A stretch of DNA of 6,622 bases from contig CAMAYW010000140.1 of the NCBI GenBank assembly GCA_945862475.1, positions 1 to 6,622 on the forward strand, given 5' to 3'. A program made the position numbers and the translations under genes. The notes below the pieces were generated by a model. That model did not search any database and was not told the DNA's origin. It was given only the letters and a program-made list of their open reading frames with translations. The stretch's first letter is position 1; each line of letters opens with the position of its first letter. This DNA is from Bacteriovorax stolpii (GTDB taxonomy: Bacteria > Bdellovibrionota > Bacteriovoracia > Bacteriovoracales > Bacteriovoracaceae). Positions 1 through 5,371 of this stretch are shown one piece after another.

Positions 1-274
1 TGTAGCTTTGAGAGGAGGTATAGATAATTTCAGAGAAGAAACTAACTCCCATAAGTTCGAAACTACATAATACAGTCGATTTTTCTTCAAATAATTGTGA
101 ACTATTATCGAGAGTAATTTCCAGTTTCTCTTTATCGAATCTTAGGGCCTTGAAATTATATTTTTCTTTTTTACCTTTTAACCAGAGAGTCAGAGCAGAC
201 TTTGATTGAACCACCTGAGACAATTTACTTATTGTCTCAGGTAGGTTCTGTTGGCTAAAAAATATTTCTGACAT
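1..274 (-). CDS. Unrecognised protein downstream of mreB, N-terminal 91 residues (possibly PilZ-like)
   Basis: An open frame runs without a stop from an ATG at 274-272 to the left window edge, giving 91 residues that begin MSEIFFSQQN. It starts one base after the mreB stop codon, so it is almost certainly co-transcribed and perhaps translationally coupled with mreB. The closest purine-rich ribosome-binding candidate (AGGTGA, inside the end of mreB) lies about 15 bases upstream, further than usual. The visible part has no signal peptide and no membrane helix, so it is not a MreC-type N-terminus. After a helical start of about 30 residues it alternates short beta-like stretches (ALTLWLKGKKEKYNFKAL, KLEITL, TVLCSFELMGVSFFSEII). 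That pattern recalls the beta-barrel region next to PilZ (cyclic-di-GMP receptor) domains, but the RxxxR and D/NxSxxG motifs that would prove it are not in view. Existence of the gene is fairly sure; its function is not known. Confidence 0.7.
   Translation of the reverse strand, partial: MSEIFFSQQNLPETISKLSQVVQSKSALTLWLKGKKEKYNFKALRFDKEKLEITLDNSSQLFEEKSTVLCSFELMGVSFFSEIIYTSSQSY
213..242. repeat. Perfect 12-bp inverted repeat, 6-nt loop
   Basis: The plus strand reads ACCTGAGACAAT, then six bases (TTACTT), then the exact reverse complement ATTGTCTCAGGT. It lies about 30 bases inside the gene that follows mreB, covering codons for about residues 11-21. There is no T-run after it on either strand, so it does not look like an intrinsic terminator. 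It could be an RNA hairpin affecting translation or stability of the mreB transcript, or a protein-binding palindrome. The repeat itself is seen directly; any role is inferred. Confidence 0.6.
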
Positions 275-275
275 A

Positions 276-1313
276 TTAACTTAGGGTTGTCACCTGACGA
301 AGGAGTGTTAATGACTCTAGCGCCATTCCACATCCGCGAACCACACAAGTTAAAGGATCCTCTGCTAATGAAACAGGAAGACCAGTTTTTTCTTTAATCA
401 AGATATCAAGATTTGCCAGAAGTGATCCACCACCAGCGAGAATGATACCATTATCAACAATATCAGCTGCTAGCTCAGGCGGAGTTTTTTCAAGAGAAAT
501 TTTTATCGCTTCAACGACTTCAGATATAGGATCAGCAAGTGCTTCTCTAATTTCATCTGAAGTGACTTCAATAGTCTTTGGAGCTCCGGCGATAAGATCT
601 CGGCCTTTGACTTCATATGTTTTGACTTCATCGTCAAACGGATAGGCATTACCAATCGACATCTTAATCATTTCAGCCGTTCTCTCTCCAATGAGAAGAG
701 AGTATTTTTTCTTTATATAAGAAACAATCGCTTCATCAAACTTATCTCCGGCAACTCTGACTGATTTTGAATAAACAATACCACCGAGAGAAATAACGGC
801 AACTTCTGTTGTTCCACCACCAATATCGACGATCATATTTCCCGATGGATCAGTAATTGGAAGACCTGCTCCAATAGCAGCAGCCATTGGTTCTTCAATC
901 AAATAAACTTCTCTTGCTCCTGCTTGCTCCGCAGATTCTTTCACAGCTCTTTTTTCAACCTGTGTGATCCCAAAAGGAATACAAATAATAATTCTCGGCT
1001 TGATAAGCTTTGAACCATTAAGAGATTTTTGAATAAAGTATTTCAGCATCGCTTGAGTCACTTCAAAGTCAGCAATAACCCCATCTTTCATAGGGCGAAT
1101 CGCTTTGATAGAACCCGGAGTTCTTCCAAGCATTTCTTTCGCTTCTTTTCCTACTGCAAGAACCTTTTGCTCCCCTCTGAATCCTTGGTGAACCGCAACC
1201 ACAGAGGGTTCATTGACTATGATACCTCTGTCTTTTGCATAAACCAGAGTATTGGCCGTTCCAAGGTCAATCGCCAAATCATTTGAGAACCAATCAAGCA
1301 TCTTTTTAAACAT
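276..1313 (-). CDS. mreB: MreB, rod-shape-determining bacterial actin
   Basis: This encodes a full-length MreB of 345 residues, the usual family size. MreB forms ATP-dependent filaments on the inner face of the cytoplasmic membrane and guides the elongation machinery for peptidoglycan. The N-terminus MFKKMLDWFSN is a short amphipathic, membrane-binding type. The actin-fold ATPase motifs are intact: phosphate-1 DLGTANT (residues 16-22), phosphate-2 DIGGGTTE (163-170) and the adenosine loop LAGGGS (292-297). The block EPMAAAIGAGLP (141-152) is typical of MreB and separates it from DnaK and FtsA. An AAAGGAT ribosome-binding site (complement of 1318-1324) sits 4 to 5 bases before the ATG, which supports the start. 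mreC and mreD do not follow; instead an unrecognised gene starts one base after the stop. The gene is divergent from hpt and presumably uses a promoter in the shared intergenic region. Confidence 0.97.
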   Translation of the reverse strand: MFKKMLDWFSNDLAIDLGTANTLVYAKDRGIIVNEPSVVAVHQGFRGEQKVLAVGKEAKEMLGRTPGSIKAIRPMKDGVIADFEVTQAMLKYFIQKSLNGSKLIKPRIIICIPFGITQVEKRAVKESAEQAGAREVYLIEEPMAAAIGAGLPITDPSGNMIVDIGGGTTEVAVISLGGIVYSKSVRVAGDKFDEAIVSYIKKKYSLLIGERTAEMIKMSIGNAYPFDDEVKTYEVKGRDLIAGAPKTIEVTSDEIREALADPISEVVEAIKISLEKTPPELAADIVDNGIILAGGGSLLANLDILIKEKTGLPVSLAEDPLTCVVRGCGMALESLTLLRQVTTLS

Positions 1314-1412
1314 AAATATCCTTTAAATCACTACTAAATTTTTCTCGGAATCCTTTAAAAACCTGCTCTTCCACAAGGTGAGATCATTCACAGGACTAAA
1401 AAGTATGCTTAA

Positions 1413-1441
1413 AATTTATCATTGAGCCCCGTTATGGACAA
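1413..1441 (-). promoter_or_regulatory. Possible weak sigma-70-type promoter for mreB
   Basis: On the minus strand TTGTCC (complement of 1436-1441) is followed 17 bases later by TAAATT (complement of 1413-1418). The spacing is ideal, but each box matches the consensus at only about four of six positions. It lies 100 bases upstream of the mreB start codon. A promoter is expected in this divergent gap; this is the best candidate I could find by eye, not a firm call. Confidence 0.3.
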
Positions 1442-1491
1442 GAATTTAAACAGTTTTCTTTTTCCGAGTAATCCAATCGACTATGTTGAAA

Positions 1492-1520
1492 TTGCTTCTC
1501 AACCTTCCTGACAGTATGAT
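1492..1520 (+). promoter_or_regulatory. Probable sigma-70-type promoter for hpt
   Basis: TTGCTT (1492-1497) and TATGAT (1515-1520) are separated by exactly 17 bases. The -10 box matches consensus at five of six positions; the -35 box matches mainly in TTG. Transcription would begin near 1527, leaving a leader of roughly 18 bases that holds the ribosome-binding site GAAGGA (1533-1538), six bases before the first ATG. The short leader leaves little room for an upstream control element. The motif AAGG-ATC-CCTT over the ribosome-binding site could make only a marginal 4-bp hairpin. Confidence 0.5.
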
Positions 1521-1544
1521 TACGTTTCTAACGAAGGATCCCTT

Positions 1545-2111
1545 ATGATGGATGAAAAAAATAAATTCCCCTCTAGTTTTGTTTCAAATCAATTTGTGAA
1601 CTATATCGATTCGAAAGAAATTAAGGGCATTGTTGAGGCCCTGGGAAATACCTTATCCCAGAAATATCAAGGCCAGGATTTGGTCCTCATTGGTGTTTTA
1701 AAGGGGAGTATGGTCTTTCTTGCCGACCTTGTGAGAGAAATTAAAGGAGTAAAAGTGTATGTTGACTTCGTTAAACTCCAAGCCGTTGGGCGTAGCAAGG
1801 AAAATCACGGAACAATTACGATCAGTAAGGACTTTACGACTAATGTGATGGACCGGAATGTCGTCATTGTGGAAGAAATAGTCGATACAGGTAGAGCACT
1901 TAGTTTTCTTAAAAAGAGAATCCAGCTGGCATCTCCAAGATCTCTCGAAGTGGTGACCCTTTTTGATAAGCCTTACAAAAGGGCCGTTAACATCCAACCA
2001 GACCTAACAGGTAAAAAAATCGACGATCAATTTATTATTGGCTATGGACTTGATCTGGAAGATTTTGGAAGAAACTTTGAGCAAGTTTACTATTTAAAGT
2101 ACCCAAACTAA
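1545..2111 (+). CDS. hpt: Hypoxanthine phosphoribosyltransferase (divergent active site)
   Basis: This 188-residue protein has the type I phosphoribosyltransferase fold of hypoxanthine/guanine salvage enzymes, which join a 6-oxopurine base to PRPP to make IMP or GMP in the cytoplasm. The pyrophosphate loop LKGS (residues 52-55) and the PRPP-binding strand VVIVEEIVDTG (106-116) are clear. By alignment from memory to the human enzyme, purine-recognition residues are kept: Lys142, Phe163 in the FIIGYG strand, Asp170 and Arg176. Two sites are unusual. The normally invariant Ser-Tyr of the flexible catalytic loop (SSYG in most bacteria) is replaced by QAVG (79-82), and the Glu-Asp of the PRPP motif is Glu-Glu (110-111). 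The catalytic Asp114 remains. Two ATGs stand in tandem at 1545 and 1548; GAAGGA six bases before the first favours 1545. The gene stands alone, divergent from mreB and overlapping the next gene's stop. Family membership is sure; normal activity is less so. Confidence 0.9.
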   Translation: MMDEKNKFPSSFVSNQFVNYIDSKEIKGIVEALGNTLSQKYQGQDLVLIGVLKGSMVFLADLVREIKGVKVYVDFVKLQAVGRSKENHGTITISKDFTTNVMDRNVVIVEEIVDTGRALSFLKKRIQLASPRSLEVVTLFDKPYKRAVNIQPDLTGKKIDDQFIIGYGLDLEDFGRNFEQVYYLKYPN

Positions 2112-4054
2112 TTCCTGATCTCCTCGCCATTAAATAACTTCACTATTTCCCCTCTCGTAATTGCAAGAGCATTCATACGCTTTAGCCAAATACCTTCTTT
2201 ATAATCCCACTCAGTAGATAGTCCCTTGAGTTTCGCCTTCGATTTCAATTTCTGATCATACTCATCACGGTTTCTTACCTCACCGGCAATCTGCAACGTT
2301 TCTGCGCCAATTTTTATGGCATCAAGTGAGATAATTTCAATAAGGCTGGCCGGACGATGATAGATTTCTTGATACTTGGTCAGCATTTGCTGATTTATAT
2401 CCTTCGGATCATCACCCACGAAATATAATGTTCCGAGATTTTTCTGCTCTTTTACGAGAGACTTTGAAACCCAACTAGGACCACCAACTATTTTTATTCT
2501 ATTCGCATCATAATAACCAAGAGTTGGGATTAATTGAGTTGCCTCATGTGGATAAGTCGCTAGAAAAACCCAATCAAAATCGAGAACCGGCGATAGTGTC
2601 TGAACTCTTCTAATCGTACTTTTCTCATGAGAGTAAACGTCATCTAAAATTTTTAATTCCTCAGCTCTCTCTCTAGGGTATTTGAGCCCAAGAAAGAGCT
2701 GTGCAGTATCTCTGTAATCATGGGTATTTTTTGGAAAACTTGCAACAGAGGTAATCTCTAGATTCTTCTGTTGTGCCTTTCTCCAGATTTCATCCAAATA
2801 AGATTTCCCTGCTTCATTTTCTGGGAAAATCACCCCTATCCTTGAGCCAAATTTATTGATCATTTCATCAGAAAGAAGTGCCTCGACCTGAGATTCAATC
2901 GATCCCTGAATTTCAATGAGGTGATGGTTTTTTTCCTCTTTAGGAAGATTTATCTGCGAAAGTGAAATATAGAGTACACCGTACTTTCTCGCCTCAAGAT
3001 ATTCTGCCTTAGCACTTTCAGGGAAAAGACCACCAATAATAAAGGAGACTTTTTCCTCTCGAATAAGATCTAAAACGGCTTGCGCCGCCTGAGCTGGAGA
3101 ATCGACAGAATCCTTGGTGTGAATTTTTACTTTCTCGTTAATCCCTAAAACTTTTAAACCGGTATCGACACCACTTAGGGCTTTTTGACCAAAACTTGCC
3201 TTATCACCCGATAATGGTAAAACCAAGCCGATATCATGAATACTAATCCTAGAAGAGTTTTCTAAACGGAGTTCAAATTCTTTCATGAATTTTTTTACTT
3301 CATTCTGATTACCGAACTCAGATTTTAACCAAGAGAGAACATCTTGCGCCCCACTCTTATCACCTGATAGATATCTCTCTTCTGCCTCAAGCTGAGCTAG
3401 CTGCGCGACTGCAAGATTTCCAGAGTTATTAAATTCTTCCATCAGCTCAATTTTTGAACTTTGAGAGAGTTTTGAAAAAGCATCCTTCAATCCATCATAA
3501 AGATTAGAATTTTGTACTTCCGATATAGACTTCGCTTCGTTAAGTAGCATAATGGTCGAAGCGACGATCATCTTATGATTTTGAACTTTCTCTGCATAAG
3601 CAAGACTTAGTTGAGAGTATTTTTTGATCTCCGAAGGAGACAGAAGTCGCTTGTCTATCTTACCTAGTTTCTCTTTGAGTTCATTGAATTGATTTAATTT
3701 AAAATGACCGCTCGCCATGTTAAGTTGGACTTGGCCATAAAGTTGAGTTTCATCAGGCGCATATTTTTCAGAAACTTCAAAATTCAGAATCGATTTTTCT
3801 ATCTCTCCCATATTAAAAAGTGTCACTCCCTTTAAATTGTACTTAAGGGCTTTTTCTAGTGGAGATATTTTGTTGTCATCAAGTTCTGCTAATTTTGAAA
3901 TGGCGATTTTGGGTTTATTTTGCTTTATGAGATCTCTAGCCTCATCAAGTTTCAATTTCACTGTTGGTGAAATTTTTGATTCATCTATTTTTGGTGACGT
4001 CTTAAAATAAGAACAAGAAGTCATGATCAATAAAAAGCAAAACAGGATGCGCAT
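2108..4054 (-). CDS. LpoA/LppC-like lipoprotein: TPR-like N-half and periplasmic-binding-protein C-half
   Basis: The 648-residue product begins with a short lipoprotein signal: Arg2, a hydrophobic run ILFCFLLIM and a lipobox ending MTSC, with lipidation at Cys14. Ser at +2 would fit outer-membrane sorting. Residues about 28-265 are all-helical and TPR-like, with one clear unit near 70-100 (YNLKGVTLFNMGEIEKSILN). Residues about 271-645 resemble a type I periplasmic binding protein of the branched-chain amino-acid receptor class, beginning IGLVLPLSGDKASFGQKAL (275-293). This two-part design is that of LpoA (YraM/LppC), an outer-membrane lipoprotein that activates the peptidoglycan synthase PBP1A from outside the inner membrane. 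The same role is inferred here, not shown; sensing of a small ligand is the alternative. AAGGG lies four bases before the ATG and supports the start. It may be read from dnaJ or from a weak promoter (TAAAAT, complement of 4085-4090); I see no convincing one. Confidence 0.85.
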   Translation of the reverse strand: MRILFCFLLIMTSCSYFKTSPKIDESKISPTVKLKLDEARDLIKQNKPKIAISKLAELDDNKISPLEKALKYNLKGVTLFNMGEIEKSILNFEVSEKYAPDETQLYGQVQLNMASGHFKLNQFNELKEKLGKIDKRLLSPSEIKKYSQLSLAYAEKVQNHKMIVASTIMLLNEAKSISEVQNSNLYDGLKDAFSKLSQSSKIELMEEFNNSGNLAVAQLAQLEAEERYLSGDKSGAQDVLSWLKSEFGNQNEVKKFMKEFELRLENSSRISIHDIGLVLPLSGDKASFGQKALSGVDTGLKVLGINEKVKIHTKDSVDSPAQAAQAVLDLIREEKVSFIIGGLFPESAKAEYLEARKYGVLYISLSQINLPKEEKNHHLIEIQGSIESQVEALLSDEMINKFGSRIGVIFPENEAGKSYLDEIWRKAQQKNLEITSVASFPKNTHDYRDTAQLFLGLKYPRERAEELKILDDVYSHEKSTIRRVQTLSPVLDFDWVFLATYPHEATQLIPTLGYYDANRIKIVGGPSWVSKSLVKEQKNLGTLYFVGDDPKDINQQMLTKYQEIYHRPASLIEIISLDAIKIGAETLQIAGEVRNRDEYDQKLKSKAKLKGLSTEWDYKEGIWLKRMNALAITRGEIVKLFNGEEIRN

Positions 4055-4100
4055 AAGACCCTTAATGAAATAATTAATGCTAGGATTTTAACTCTGGAAG

Positions 4101-4148
4101 AAAAAAAAGTCTCTCTTAAATGGTCAGGGCAAGATTGCCCCAACCACT
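4101..4148 (-). terminator. Hairpin after dnaJ, likely terminator or mRNA end
   Basis: In the minus-strand RNA, bases complementary to 4119-4148 fold into a stem of about 13 pairs around the loop AUCU. The core is GGGCA/TGCCC, extended by TGGT/ACCA and joined by two G-U wobble pairs. On the plus strand the wobbles become C-A mismatches, so the full stem forms only in the dnaJ transcript. It starts six bases after the dnaJ stop. Three U residues follow directly, but the run of eight (complement of 4101-4108) comes about ten bases later than in a classic intrinsic terminator, so termination may be partial and some transcripts may run into the lipoprotein gene. Confidence 0.55.
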
Positions 4149-4154
4149 AAGGTA

Positions 4155-5300
4155 TTATTGAAATAATTCTCGAACTCGTTCAAAAAACCCTTTCGTCATA
4201 GGGTTAGAAGTATTTTGTTCCAACTCGGCGAGACGAGTGAATATTTCTCGCTGCTCTTTGCTAAGTTTTGTCGGCGTTTCAACGTGAATAGTAATAATTT
4301 GATCACCAAAACCATAGCCTCCTAGTTTAGTAATACCCTTGTTACGGAGTTTCATTTTCTGACCAGATTGAGTTCCTTCAGGAATTTTCATCGAAACTCT
4401 TCCACCGAGGGTTGGTACTTCAACCTCAGTCCCAAGAGCTGCTTGCGAAAAACTTATGGGAACATCACAATGGACATCATAATCATCTCGTTTAAAAAAC
4501 TCATGGGGCTCAAGATGAATCATGACATAGAGATCACCCGAGGGCCCACCATTGACTCCCGCATCTCCTTGGCCGGATAGCTTTAAGCGCTGACCTTCAT
4601 CAATACCAGCAGGAACTTTTACACTTAATTTTTCGCGTTTTTTACTTCTGCCTCTTCCGCTACAAGTTTCACAGGCATCTTTAATGATTTGACCAGTTCC
4701 GTGACACTTTGGACAAGGCTGCGCGATGGTAAAAAAGCCCTGCTGGCGTCTTACTTCACCATGACCCTGGCACATATCACACGTTGTAGGCCCTGAACCT
4801 TTTTTGGCACCAGTTCCATGGCATGGTTCACACGCCACTGATCTATTAATTTGAATTTCTTTTTCTATTCCAAAAGCAGCCTCTTCAAAAGTTACAAACA
4901 TTTCGGTTTGAAGATCATCACCAGCTTGCGCTCTTGAACGACGACGACCGCCTCCAGCTCTTCCGCGTTGACCACCCAGGATATCTCCAAAGATATCACC
5001 AAAGATGTCTCCTAAATCTCCAAAGTCACCTGAGAATCCACCCTGGAATCCTCCGCCTCCGCCCATGCCACCCTGTTCAGCTGCGTGGCCCATACGATCG
5101 TACATAGCACGCTTTTGATCATCCATAAGAATATCAGCGGCATGAGAAGCTTCCTTAAATTTTGCTTCAGCTTCTTTGTTGCCTGGATTTTTATCCGGGT
5201 GAAATTGCATCGCTAGTTTTCGATACGCCTTTTTAATTTCATCCTTCGTTGCCGTTTTACCAATACCAAGGATTTCGTAATAATCTCTTTTATCACTCAT
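4155..5300 (-). CDS. dnaJ: DnaJ (Hsp40) co-chaperone, type I
   Basis: DnaJ delivers unfolded proteins to DnaK and stimulates its ATPase in the cytoplasm. From the start chosen (ATG at 5300-5298, MSDKRDYYEILG) the protein has 381 residues and all parts of a type I DnaJ. These are a J domain (about 5-72) with the HPD motif at 34-36, a Gly/Phe region (about 77-117) with repeated DIFGDIFGDI, and four CxxCxGxG zinc repeats near 157-164, 174-181, 196-203 and 210-217. Two substrate-binding beta domains and a C-terminal dimerisation tail follow. The start fits the family's usual N-terminus and has GGTGGA ten bases upstream. An in-frame ATG at 5318 and a TTG at 5324 would add only unconserved residues. 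In helix III the usual Tyr of EAYEVL is Ala (SHAADIL). It follows dnaK after 71 bases and is probably co-transcribed, with a hairpin in the gap. A terminator-like hairpin follows the stop. Confidence 0.97.
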   Translation of the reverse strand: MSDKRDYYEILGIGKTATKDEIKKAYRKLAMQFHPDKNPGNKEAEAKFKEASHAADILMDDQKRAMYDRMGHAAEQGGMGGGGGFQGGFSGDFGDLGDIFGDIFGDILGGQRGRAGGGRRRSRAQAGDDLQTEMFVTFEEAAFGIEKEIQINRSVACEPCHGTGAKKGSGPTTCDMCQGHGEVRRQQGFFTIAQPCPKCHGTGQIIKDACETCSGRGRSKKREKLSVKVPAGIDEGQRLKLSGQGDAGVNGGPSGDLYVMIHLEPHEFFKRDDYDVHCDVPISFSQAALGTEVEVPTLGGRVSMKIPEGTQSGQKMKLRNKGITKLGGYGFGDQIITIHVETPTKLSKEQREIFTRLAELEQNTSNPMTKGFFERVRELFQ

Positions 5301-5310
5301 AATTTTTTTA

Positions 5311-5316
5311 TCCACC
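5311..5316 (-). promoter_or_regulatory. Ribosome-binding site deciding the dnaJ start
   Basis: GGTGGA on the minus strand lies ten bases before the ATG at 5300 and is outside the upstream hairpin, so it stays single-stranded. The competing site AAGGGG (complement of 5327-5332), eight bases before the ATG at 5318, is buried in that hairpin's 3' arm. This, with the conserved DnaJ N-terminus, favours the 5300 start. Confidence 0.45.
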
Positions 5317-5324
5317 ATAAACAA

Positions 5325-5346
5325 GGCCCCTTATTGCTAAGGGGCC
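5325..5346 (-). terminator. Perfect GC-rich hairpin between dnaK and dnaJ (leaky terminator or processing site)
   Basis: In the dnaK transcript GGCCCCTTA pairs perfectly with TAAGGGGCC around the loop GCAA, a GNRA-type tetraloop, and is followed by TTGTTT. Nine perfect pairs, six of them G-C, plus a U-rich tail resemble an intrinsic terminator, though the tail is short and broken by one G. It sits 25 bases after the dnaK stop and before dnaJ. A partial terminator or stability element would let the cell make more DnaK than DnaJ. The structure is seen; the effect is inferred. Confidence 0.55.
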
Positions 5347-5371
5347 CAGTGATAAACCATTTTTTTAATTA

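Noticed and set aside
1318..1359. 10-bp direct repeat ATCCTTTAAA (1318-1327 and 1350-1359) before mreB
   Set aside because: One copy is the mreB ribosome-binding site; the other has no start codon after it. The repeat is AT-rich and short, so chance is likely.
1344..1468. CTCGGAA and TTCCGAG inverted pair across the mreB-hpt gap
   Set aside because: Only 7 bp with arms more than 100 bases apart; no evidence of a shared operator.
5300..5324. Longer dnaJ reading frame starting at TTG (5324) or ATG (5318)
   Set aside because: The extra residues are not part of the conserved DnaJ N-terminus, the TTG lies beside the hairpin stem, and the ribosome-binding site for 5318 is inside the hairpin.
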